64,000 nucleotides of DNA, taken from NCBI GenBank assembly GCA_965230245.1, contig OZ246000.1, positions 744,001 through 808,000 of the forward strand, in the 5' to 3' direction. The DNA is from JAGNKE01 sp965230245 (GTDB lineage Bacteria > Pseudomonadota > Alphaproteobacteria > Micavibrionales > Micavibrionaceae). A model generated the notes under the pieces. That model was not told where the DNA came from. It worked only from the letters and a program-made list of their open reading frames with translations, and did not search any database. Below, in pieces: positions 52,720-60,678 of the stretch (the stretch's first letter is position 1; every line of letters starts with the position of its first letter). A program made the position numbers and the translations under genes.

Positions 52720-54330
52720 ATGGGCGGTCCTCCGGCAGAAGGCATTACGCCAGACCCAGTAATTATAGACGCACAGTTTCGTGATGCTGCGCGTGACCCC
52801 TCGATCCTGCCTGAAGACATCTATCGGGGCCGTGCCGGATACAACCAGATGCTCGCAGAAATCAGGGAATCCCTCTACACCCAGATTCCTGAAGCTAGAG
52901 GATCACTGGAAATATTCGACCACGTTGCCGACCCTGACGACGAAATTCAGAGAATAGCGGATAGCTATAACATGACGACCGAGGAACTATACACGGTCTT
53001 CGGATATGACACTTACGACTCTTTTAAAGATGATCTGCACGGCAAAATGATTGACACGCAGCTTGATGACGGGCGCTATCTCGCCATCGCTGCCGCATGG
53101 GATCCCGATCTGCGTCATAAAGATCCTGCAACCATGACATTCGAAGACATCAAAACCTATGCCCGTATCATAATTCACGAATCATTCCATGGCCTTGATC
53201 CGTGGGTACGCGAAGGCGAACATTTCGGGTCATATGGCTGGATCATCTCAGCACATGCGAATACAAACGCCAGTGAAATGTTTGCAGATGTCGGTGCACA
53301 GGCTATGCTGCTCAGAAATGGCGAACCACCGGAAAGCACATTTCGCCTGATGACAGGCTATGACGCCGAAGCCTCAATGCGCGAAATTCCGCGCTATGAC
53401 AACGGCCCTTTCATGCAACGCCTTCTGAATGAATACCCCGACGGTCAGGGAATCCAGAATTTTCGGCTGCAGGGTTGGCGCGAAACGCTCGAATCCGTTG
53501 GAGCCATGCGCGAAAGCGGTTCACCAGAAATCTCGATAGAGGGTGCACTCAGAAAATATCCGGAAAACCTGGCCTTCCAACAATACAGAGCAAAAGTCCT
53601 TGAAAATCTGCAAGCAGGCCTATCCGAAGAAGCAAGACAAACAATGACGGAATTACTAGGCGGAGACTCTCTGGAAGATTTTCTGGACCGTTTTCTTGAT
53701 GATATGGATTTCCGCGGCTGGAATGAAGGAAAATACGACGATCAGATTACAGACCCCCATCACCGCGAAACCCTGCAAGCCATATATGACGCCAAGGTCG
53801 AAATCGGAAACTGGATGGAAGCACATAGAGACTTATTTCCGAATGCAGCACGCGTTGCATCCGCAATCAGATATGTGACCGGACAAACCGACACCCACAT
53901 CTCGGAACCCCCGCCGACCACGAGCGAGCTTTCCAACGACATGCTCATGGCAAGACACTGGCAACAGTTTAAAGAATCCGGCAACGAATTATATCTGAGA
54001 ACCGCCGGAGACTTCGGCAGTTCTGCAGAACTATGGGAATACCAGCAACATGAAGACACCGGAACCACTTCCGAATATGTAGGATATGATCGAATAACAA
54101 TTGTAGAACAACTCTTCGAAGAAAACCCGCATCTTGTCACTGCAATCGAACAAGGCATATCACTTCGCGACCTCGTGAGCCTTGATGAAAAAGATCCTGA
54201 TAAATTCGACGATGATGAGTATACTGTGGTCGAGAATTTCGACGAAGTTGTAGCCGCCCATAAAGCCATGAGCGCAGAACCTGCTGCACCTGCAAACGAG
54301 CCTACTTTACAAGTGCCTCTAAAACCTTAA
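52720..54330 (+). CDS. Putative HExxH metallopeptidase, 536 aa
   Basis: 536 residues, no family named. At residues 151-160 the protein reads IIHESFHGLD, an HExxH zinc motif (His153, Glu154, His157); 29 residues after His157 comes NASEMFADVG, whose Glu186 fits the third ligand of gluzincins. The region between (WVREGEHFGSYGWIISAHAN) is Gly/aromatic-rich. Helical segments follow (ETLEAVYDAKVEIG-like). No signal peptide and no inhibitor-like prodomain, so cytoplasmic or exported by another route. Single gene, terminator-bounded on the left. Confidence 0.72.
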   Translation: MGGPPAEGITPDPVIIDAQFRDAARDPSILPEDIYRGRAGYNQMLAEIRESLYTQIPEARGSLEIFDHVADPDDEIQRIADSYNMTTEELYTVFGYDTYDSFKDDLHGKMIDTQLDDGRYLAIAAAWDPDLRHKDPATMTFEDIKTYARIIIHESFHGLDPWVREGEHFGSYGWIISAHANTNASEMFADVGAQAMLLRNGEPPESTFRLMTGYDAEASMREIPRYDNGPFMQRLLNEYPDGQGIQNFRLQGWRETLESVGAMRESGSPEISIEGALRKYPENLAFQQYRAKVLENLQAGLSEEARQTMTELLGGDSLEDFLDRFLDDMDFRGWNEGKYDDQITDPHHRETLQAIYDAKVEIGNWMEAHRDLFPNAARVASAIRYVTGQTDTHISEPPPTTSELSNDMLMARHWQQFKESGNELYLRTAGDFGSSAELWEYQQHEDTGTTSEYVGYDRITIVEQLFEENPHLVTAIEQGISLRDLVSLDEKDPDKFDDDEYTVVENFDEVVAAHKAMSAEPAAPANEPTLQVPLKP

Positions 54331-54376
54331 AGTCAGCCTTATAAAAAGCCGTAAAAAACGGCGGGAAAAGGCTCGA

Positions 54377-55312
54377 ATGTCCCTCGCGACAACACAAGAC
54401 AAAGAAGAAAAAACCGAAGAAGCCGAACACGATAACGTGCTCAAGGGCGTACTCTTCGCCATATCCGCATTCTTCCTTCTCGCCGTTATGGGCGCTTGTG
54501 CCAAACTCCTGACCCAAAACCACCATGTCATGGAAGTGGCCTTCTTCCGTAACCTCGTGCCATTCGTCTTGATGACGGCATACGCACTCGCGCTTAAGAA
54601 AAAAAACAATTTCAAAGTCAAGAATACAAAAATGATTGTAATCCGCGTAATTGTTGGAACCGGCGGACTAATCACAACATTCGGCGCACTGAATGCCCTG
54701 CCGATCTCGGATGCCACCGTTATATTCATGGCCGCTAATCTTATCCTGCCGATCCTGGCATATTTCGTTTTGGGTGAAAGTGTCGGTGCACATCGTGTTC
54801 TTGCCATTATGATCGGTTTTCTCGGTGTATTTCTTGTCGCCGCTCCGACAGGACAGGTCAACCCGATAGGCTTATCGCTTGCATTAGGAGCGGCATGTTT
54901 CCATGCCACCGTGCAGATCGTTCTGCGCCGCCTCAAAGAAGAAAACCCCTTTGCCGTGACATATTACTTTACCCTCGGCGGAATGCTGGTCACAGCGGCC
55001 TTCCTGCCGTGGATCGCAACATGGCCGCAAACGGACGAACTCCTGCTGATCTTCATTCTCGGCTGCAGTGGCGGCCTTGCACAATATTGCCTGACCAGCG
55101 CCTTCAAAAACGCACCCGCCACGATTGCCGCGCCGTTTAACTACACTGGCCTGCTCTGGGCAACCGGTCTGGATATTATGATCTGGGGGTACATCCCGTC
55201 ATGGCAGGTCTATCTGGGCGGAGCGATTATCATCGGCGCCAAAATTTATATCCTCCATCGCGAAAGGATTAACAAACAAAAACAAAATGTATTAAAAGGC
55301 GGGCAGGTATGA
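54377..55312 (+). CDS. EamA/DMT transporter, first of a pair
   Basis: 311 residues, ten helices, two EamA repeats: LLAVMGACAKLLTQNHHVME in repeat 1, with FGALNALPISDATVIFMAAN, and LTSAFKNAPATIAAPFNYTG in repeat 2. An acidic cytoplasmic N-tail (DKEEKTEEAEHDN) precedes helix 1. Its stop overlaps the start of the next transporter by 4 nt (ATGA), so the two are coupled and may form a heteromer or act in sequence. Substrate unknown. Confidence 0.9.
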   Translation: MSLATTQDKEEKTEEAEHDNVLKGVLFAISAFFLLAVMGACAKLLTQNHHVMEVAFFRNLVPFVLMTAYALALKKKNNFKVKNTKMIVIRVIVGTGGLITTFGALNALPISDATVIFMAANLILPILAYFVLGESVGAHRVLAIMIGFLGVFLVAAPTGQVNPIGLSLALGAACFHATVQIVLRRLKEENPFAVTYYFTLGGMLVTAAFLPWIATWPQTDELLLIFILGCSGGLAQYCLTSAFKNAPATIAAPFNYTGLLWATGLDIMIWGYIPSWQVYLGGAIIIGAKIYILHRERINKQKQNVLKGGQV

Positions 55313-56229
55313 AAAAAAAGGATCACCTTCTCGCCGCAATCGGGTTCGCGCTCATCAACGCCTTTATGCTCTCTTCGATGAGCCTCTTTGCAAAAATGCT
55401 TCGTGACTATTACGGCGCGTTCGAGGTCACGTTCTTTCGTAATATATTCTCCCTTCTGGCGTTGGTAGCTTTCCTGTTTTTCATGAAAAAACTGGACGTC
55501 CTGAAAACCAACCGCCCGAAAGCACATCTCCTCAGAAGCTTTATCGGCACAATCGGCATTGTTTTGGGCGCGCAAGCTCTAGGCATGATGCCGCTTGCAG
55601 AAACCACAATCCTGCTGTTTACCGCACCTCTCTTTGTGGTGATCTTCTCGAACCTGCTTTTGGGTGAACCCGTTGGTATCTATCGATTTGCCGCTGTTTT
55701 ATTGGGGTTTACAGGCGTGATCCTGATCGCAAACCCCAGCGAACCGGTAAACCAGCTCCCTCTCCTCGGGATTATGTTCGGGCTGGGATGGGGATTTTTC
55801 GCGGGCATGGTCGATGTCTGCCTGCGCTGGATCGGCCGTACGGAAAATTCCACAACAACAACATTTTATTTCGTTCTGTTCGGTACAATCGCGTGCGGAA
55901 TGCATTGGCCCTTCGCTGAAGTGCAACCCGGCGCACTTTCGGCTCAAACGGGATTCATCATCATTGGTTTAGGTCTGACGGGCTTGCTCTCGTTACTTGC
56001 AAAAACCCAGAGCTTCCGTCTCGGTGAAGCTGCCAGCGTCGCCCCTGTTATGTACACCATGATTATCTGGGCTTTCGTCTTCGATTACCTGATATGGAGT
56101 AAAGTACCGGACGTAAACGCTCTATTAGGCGCCGTGATCATAATCGGCAGCAACCTGTTCATCATGTATCGGGAAATGGTGGTAAAGAAAAAAGCGCAAA
56201 CCGCAACGGAGTCACTCTCGGAAAAATAA
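55309..56229 (+). CDS. EamA/DMT transporter, second of a pair
   Basis: 306 residues, ten helices. MLSSMSLFAKMLRDYYGAFE, then GAQALGMMPLAETTILLFTA in repeat 1 and KTQSFRLGEAASVAPVMYTM in repeat 2. Clearly related to the preceding gene, as expected of a tandem duplication followed by divergence. GGCGGGCAGGT lies before the ATG. Its 3' end is 3 nt from the convergent TPR-methyltransferase stop. Confidence 0.9.
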   Translation: MKKKDHLLAAIGFALINAFMLSSMSLFAKMLRDYYGAFEVTFFRNIFSLLALVAFLFFMKKLDVLKTNRPKAHLLRSFIGTIGIVLGAQALGMMPLAETTILLFTAPLFVVIFSNLLLGEPVGIYRFAAVLLGFTGVILIANPSEPVNQLPLLGIMFGLGWGFFAGMVDVCLRWIGRTENSTTTTFYFVLFGTIACGMHWPFAEVQPGALSAQTGFIIIGLGLTGLLSLLAKTQSFRLGEAASVAPVMYTMIIWAFVFDYLIWSKVPDVNALLGAVIIIGSNLFIMYREMVVKKKAQTATESLSEK

Positions 56230-56232
56230 ACC

Positions 56233-58206
56233 CTATTCTTCCTCTTCGCTTTCGTCATCGTGATCGTGATCGTGATCGGCCGCATCTATATCAGCACCAG
56301 ACAACACACTGGCAGAGTCAGCCTTACGGCACCAGAAACGGTACATCCCCGCAAACGTATCAGGCTTACGCGCCTCCCATTTCGCCCAGTTACCCAAATC
56401 ACGAGCATCGGGATCATCTTTGTAATGCTGTACATACTTGTTAATCAAACTTTGGGGCAAATAAAACTTGATCAGCTCCAGCCCCAACTCGTCCAGCATT
56501 TCAGCGATCTGTTTCAGATCATACTGGTGCTCTTGCACATGGAACAACAAATCCCTGCATTCCGGCATCGTGTAATAATCCAGAAAATCTTCCAAAGTCT
56601 TTAATGTCGAATACTTCAGATACTGCTTGGCATCCCGCCGAAACTCTCTGATCGCTTGTGCATTGTTACCGATATCATGTTCTTCGATCCGCTCACGCGC
56701 TTCATTAACGGCTTGTCTGGCCTGACGACTGTATAGCGCAATACGCATAATGCCGTCCGGTTTCAACAAATCCGTAATGACTTTCCATCCCGCCATCGGG
56801 TCATGCATATGATGTAAGACTCCCGAACTCGTAATGTAGTCATACTGATCTTCTAATTTGCCAAGCTCAAGGATATCAGCGTGTTTGAAGGTCACATTCT
56901 CGATGCCGAACTCCTCGGCTTTCTGGATCCCGTACGCCAGACTTGCTTTACTAAGATCGACAGCCAGAATATTCGAATCGGGAAAAACACAAGCCAGCTC
57001 AAGAGCCTCTCGCCCCGTGCCGCACCCTGCAATAAGGATGTTAGCGCTTTTACCTGTGAGATGCCCTTCGACACCCTCATCGCGTATATCCTTAAACAGC
57101 GCCTTCCAACGCGGGTAGGGAAACTCTTCATATTGCAACTGCACGGCTGAAGATGTCTCATCTTCAATCGGCGTCAGTTCGGGGATTTTTTTCTTAATCT
57201 TCTCTTGAGCATAATAGTCGTCGATTTGCCCCTTACAGATCTGCGAAACATGATCACCACCCGGCAAGGCCGCCGCGATTTTCTTCGCACGTTTTAAACG
57301 GTAAATCGGCATGTAACAACCCAAAGTTGCCAAATCAGCCAGAACAACCTCCTCCGGCTGCAGCTTTTCGATATGTTTCTTGAGGTCCTTAACCTGTTTT
57401 TGCTCATCTTCGGTCTCATCGAAAATAAAGTCAGTCAGGAAACAATAACGACTCAGGGCGCAAGCCAGAAACTCCCGTGCCTGCTCGCCCACTTTACGCG
57501 CATGCTCATCTTCGGCCAAAGCATCTTCCAACAAAGCGCGGCGCAAATGCGTCGCCCATCGCTCGAATCCGACATCGGCAACAACAAAAAGCCCTAAACC
57601 GGTCAGGAAAAACGGATCCAGAAAAACATCGGTATCCAGTCGATCAAAAACGGCCTTGAAAGACTCATATTCTTTATGACGGGACAGCTTATACGCCTGA
57701 GAAAAATGATCATCCGACTCAATAATACTCAGCCAGCTTCGCCCCATATCAGCAAGATCAATACCCGGAGTTTCAAGACACTCTAGAAGAACAGCCTTGA
57801 GGTTTTCGTTCATCTTTTTGAAATTCAAAGTGCGAACCATCTGGATCAGACGGTGTTTATATTCGTCCTGTGAAGGATCCGACGCAATCGCTTGCGCATA
57901 ATTCTCTATGGCTTGAATGCCGTGGTTCTGTGCTGAATAAATATCACCCAAAACACCATAAGCCAGAGTAAAGAAAGGGTTGAACTCAATTGCTTTTTTT
58001 AAATTTGAGATGGCATCGGAATATTCACCGCGAAAATTCTGAACAACACCCAATCCATAATAGGCATCGGCATTTTCGCTAACGGAGAGGGATTCGCGAA
58101 AAAACGCTTCGGCTTCATCATACCGGTTGTTTTTAAAGCTTTCCCATCCTTTCGTGCACGCCTGCTGTGCAGAGCCTGCGGACACTAAATTGCCCAGTTC
58201 CCTCAT
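56233..58206 (-). CDS. TPR-SAM methyltransferase fusion
   Basis: 657 residues. The N-terminal ~110 residues form TPRs (RYDEAEAFFRESLSVSENAD, YSDAISNLKKAIEFNPFF). A class I methyltransferase follows with ANILIAGCGTGREALELA (SAM motif I), FPDSNILAVDLSKASLAYG, and YDYITSSGVLHHMHDPMAG. The C-terminal tail is a striking DHDHDHDDESEEEE, a likely metal- or nucleic-acid-repelling tail. TPR-methyltransferase fusions of this type often modify glycans or proteins; the target is unknown. Confidence 0.85.
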   Translation of the reverse strand: MRELGNLVSAGSAQQACTKGWESFKNNRYDEAEAFFRESLSVSENADAYYGLGVVQNFRGEYSDAISNLKKAIEFNPFFTLAYGVLGDIYSAQNHGIQAIENYAQAIASDPSQDEYKHRLIQMVRTLNFKKMNENLKAVLLECLETPGIDLADMGRSWLSIIESDDHFSQAYKLSRHKEYESFKAVFDRLDTDVFLDPFFLTGLGLFVVADVGFERWATHLRRALLEDALAEDEHARKVGEQAREFLACALSRYCFLTDFIFDETEDEQKQVKDLKKHIEKLQPEEVVLADLATLGCYMPIYRLKRAKKIAAALPGGDHVSQICKGQIDDYYAQEKIKKKIPELTPIEDETSSAVQLQYEEFPYPRWKALFKDIRDEGVEGHLTGKSANILIAGCGTGREALELACVFPDSNILAVDLSKASLAYGIQKAEEFGIENVTFKHADILELGKLEDQYDYITSSGVLHHMHDPMAGWKVITDLLKPDGIMRIALYSRQARQAVNEARERIEEHDIGNNAQAIREFRRDAKQYLKYSTLKTLEDFLDYYTMPECRDLLFHVQEHQYDLKQIAEMLDELGLELIKFYLPQSLINKYVQHYKDDPDARDLGNWAKWEARKPDTFAGMYRFWCRKADSASVLSGADIDAADHDHDHDDESEEEE

Positions 58207-58270
58207 TGATCCGTCAAATTTGCTAAATATATCTGTCGTACTTGCACACTATCACAAGTACGCATGTCTC

Positions 58271-58753
58271 TTAATATCTTTGAAGACCGTATTTATTGTA
58301 AAGCCCGATAGGATCATCATCATAACCTTCAAGGAAAACATAGAACATGCCGTTCTCTTCACCTTCGGTAATTTTAAAAACATGATCAACAAAGCGGACA
58401 ACACGCAACTGGTCCTTAGGCGAAAGAAGCTTATACTGCGCTCCGACTTCCAGAACGGGAATATCCTCATCACCGATATACTGATCGGAAACAATCTTAT
58501 ACGCATAAAAATCCCTCATAATACGCTTGGCATCACCTGCATCCTTGATCCATGCTTCAGGAGTCCATGTATCGTCATCTCGAATAGAGCGCTGTGATAA
58601 GGTCTGGTCACCGAAATAAGGCTGAAAATCAAGATTTCTCCAGTGGCTCGGCCACCAACTCCAGACCCATGGCTTGGGCTCAGCAGATGCATCATTTTGC
58701 GAAAACACCGCAAATGAACCGAATAAAACCACAAGAAGCACTAAAAAACGCAT
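58271..58753 (-). CDS. Exported protein of unknown function, 160 aa
   Basis: 160 residues with a signal peptide (RFLVLLVVLFGSFAVFSQND, cleavage near ASA at residues 22-24). The mature domain begins with a Trp-rich stretch (KPWVWSWWPSHWRNLDFQ) and ends in a beta-rich part (QLRVVRFVDHVFKITEGEEN). No family recognised. Likely periplasmic. Transcribed upstream of the TPR-methyltransferase, 64 nt apart. Confidence 0.75.
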   Translation of the reverse strand: MRFLVLLVVLFGSFAVFSQNDASAEPKPWVWSWWPSHWRNLDFQPYFGDQTLSQRSIRDDDTWTPEAWIKDAGDAKRIMRDFYAYKIVSDQYIGDEDIPVLEVGAQYKLLSPKDQLRVVRFVDHVFKITEGEENGMFYVFLEGYDDDPIGLYNKYGLQRY

Positions 58754-58826
58754 TATTCTAACCCTTTAAGTTAACTGTACTCTAATAGAAATAACATTTT
58801 AACGTTTAAAATGGTATCCTAAAATA

Positions 58827-59228
58827 ATGACAAGTGCCATTTCAATAGCGCTCAACGGATTAACATCGGCGACACAGCGTCTTAACGCCGGTGCGTCTAA
58901 TATTGCAAACCTCCTGACATCCGGCTCACTAACAGACCCTGAAAACCCGCCTTATACCCCGCTGACCACGCAATCGACGGCACGAAGCAACCCCGCAGGC
59001 GTCAGAACGGACGTTGTGCCTAAAGATCCTGCTTTTATCCCTGCATTCGACCCTGATTCCCCGTTTGCCGACGAAAGCGGGCTTGTCGGAGTGCCCAACA
59101 TTAATCTGGAAGAAGAAATCGTAAACCTCAAACTGGCTGAAATCACATACAAAGCCAATATCGCGACCCTTAAAACCGCGGAAGAGCTGAACGAAGAACT
59201 TCTCTCGATCCTGGACGAAGAGGCCTAA
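58827..59228 (+). CDS. FlgC-like flagellar rod-type protein (orphan)
   Basis: 133 residues with both ends of a flagellar basal-body rod protein: ALNGLTSATQRLNAGASNIAN at the N-terminus and NLEEEIVNLKLAEITYKANI, LKTAEELNEELLSILDEE at the C-terminus. The short middle resembles FlgC (~135 residues in most species). No other flagellar gene is in the window; in many genomes extra copies like this occur alone. It may be a spare rod subunit or a repurposed secretion protein. Confidence 0.8.
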   Translation: MTSAISIALNGLTSATQRLNAGASNIANLLTSGSLTDPENPPYTPLTTQSTARSNPAGVRTDVVPKDPAFIPAFDPDSPFADESGLVGVPNINLEEEIVNLKLAEITYKANIATLKTAEELNEELLSILDEEA

Positions 59229-59322
59229 CCCTCACCTCAAATATCGAAAAATAGTTTTATAACAATAGCCTGAGCGGAATTATCTCTTGCCTTTATCCTT
59301 AAATTCCTGAGAAAATCACAAT

Positions 59323-60177
59323 ATGAAATTTGTTTATTTCGGTTATGATTTCTCTGTTAACGCCCTTATGACCCTTCTGGATCAGGGGCATGAGCTTTTG
59401 GGAATACAGACTTTTCCGTGCGATAACGTTTTTTCATTCAATCAGCAAACAAAAGAAATAGCGCAAAAACTCAATGTCCCTGTAAGCGAAACCCCAATCA
59501 CCGAAGACGAAATACAAGCTTATCTCGATCAAGGATGCGAAACATTCATAGCATTCGGATACAAATATAAAGTTCCGCCGATTGACCCGAAAAAAGCCTA
59601 CGCAATCAACGTCCATCCGTCTTACCTGCCCAAAGCTAGGGGCATCATGCCAATGCCCTATATACTCCTTAAGGAACCGGAAGCGGCCGGCATAACTGTA
59701 CATAAAATGACAGAGGAATACGATGCCGGAGATATCCTTTACCAAAAATCATTCAAAGTTGATGCCACAACGGATATTGAAATTCTCTCATCACGAGCTG
59801 CCATGACCGGCGAGACTATGCTGGTAGAAATTTTGCAAGATCTTCCCCGCTATTGGAAAAGAGCCAAAAAACAAAAAGAAAAACACGCAACCCACTACGG
59901 TGTTCCTGATGATGACATGCGGGAAATAAAATGGAATTCAACGGTAAAAGAAATCATTCAGAAGTCAAAAGCATTTGGCCACTATGGCACGACAGCAACG
60001 ATAGACGGCAACAGGCTCGCAATTTTCAATTTGAACGGCTGGGAGGAACAACACGAATGCGAACCCGGTGAAATAACACTGGTTCTACCCTATGAATTCG
60101 TAATTGCCGCCAGTGATGGCTTCATCTGCCTGAAAGAATTTATGGCTCTCCCGAAAAAAGAAGAACACACGGCATAA
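59323..60177 (+). CDS. Formyltransferase-family protein (Fmt_N-like)
   Basis: 284 residues with the methionyl-tRNA-formyltransferase N-terminal fold. The catalytic Asn-His pair is in AINVHPSYLPKARG and the Asp in EEYDAGDILYQKSF, and IMPMPYILLKEPEAAGITVH matches the formyl-donor loop. The C-terminus is shorter than in Fmt, so tRNA specificity is doubtful; sugar N-formyltransferases share this shape. ATG 59323; no strong SD. Stands alone between the rod-like gene and the response regulator. Confidence 0.82.
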   Translation: MKFVYFGYDFSVNALMTLLDQGHELLGIQTFPCDNVFSFNQQTKEIAQKLNVPVSETPITEDEIQAYLDQGCETFIAFGYKYKVPPIDPKKAYAINVHPSYLPKARGIMPMPYILLKEPEAAGITVHKMTEEYDAGDILYQKSFKVDATTDIEILSSRAAMTGETMLVEILQDLPRYWKRAKKQKEKHATHYGVPDDDMREIKWNSTVKEIIQKSKAFGHYGTTATIDGNRLAIFNLNGWEEQHECEPGEITLVLPYEFVIAASDGFICLKEFMALPKKEEHTA

Positions 60178-60187
60178 ACAACGCTAT

Positions 60188-60619
60188 CTAGCTCGGAAGG
60201 ATGGCCTCTTTAAACCAGAACGCCTCAACCGCCTCGGCAAGACAAGACATACTTTCAAGACATTTTGATTTGGTCACAAATGCTGCAGCTTGGTTGTCGT
60301 AACTTTTTTTCACATCATTCGCATCATTGGAACCGGAAACTATGATTACGGGAATAGACTTTAGAGAAGCATCTGCTTTAATTGTTTTCAAAACATCATA
60401 GCCGCTTTTGCGCGGCATGTTGATATCAAGTAAAATCAGATTGGGGCGTTTTGCATTTTTATGCTTGCCCTCACGCCCGAGATAATCAAGCGCTTCTTGA
60501 CCGTCTTTAACATGAAAAACCGCTATTCCCACGCCTATATCTTCCAAAGCCTGAATAAGAAAAAAGGCATCTGTGTCTTCATCTTCCGCTAAAAGAATAT
60601 GGATAGGGTTTTTAGTCAC
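60188..60619 (-). CDS. Receiver-only response regulator
   Basis: 143 residues, a single receiver domain of the Rcp1 type: ILLAEDEDTDAFFLIQAL at the start, phospho-acceptor Asp65 in NLILLDINMPRKSG, and the later SIPVIIVSGSNDANDVK (Thr/Ser and Lys conserved sites). No output domain, so it signals by protein contact. GTG start at 60619. It directly follows the hybrid-type kinase gene on the same strand (60 nt gap), the expected cognate pair. Confidence 0.92.
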   Translation of the reverse strand: MTKNPIHILLAEDEDTDAFFLIQALEDIGVGIAVFHVKDGQEALDYLGREGKHKNAKRPNLILLDINMPRKSGYDVLKTIKADASLKSIPVIIVSGSNDANDVKKSYDNQAAAFVTKSKCLESMSCLAEAVEAFWFKEAILPS

Positions 60620-60678
60620 CTGAATAATAGCCTGACATTACTTTCTAGTCTTACTGTCTTATATTTATAGGACAGAAA

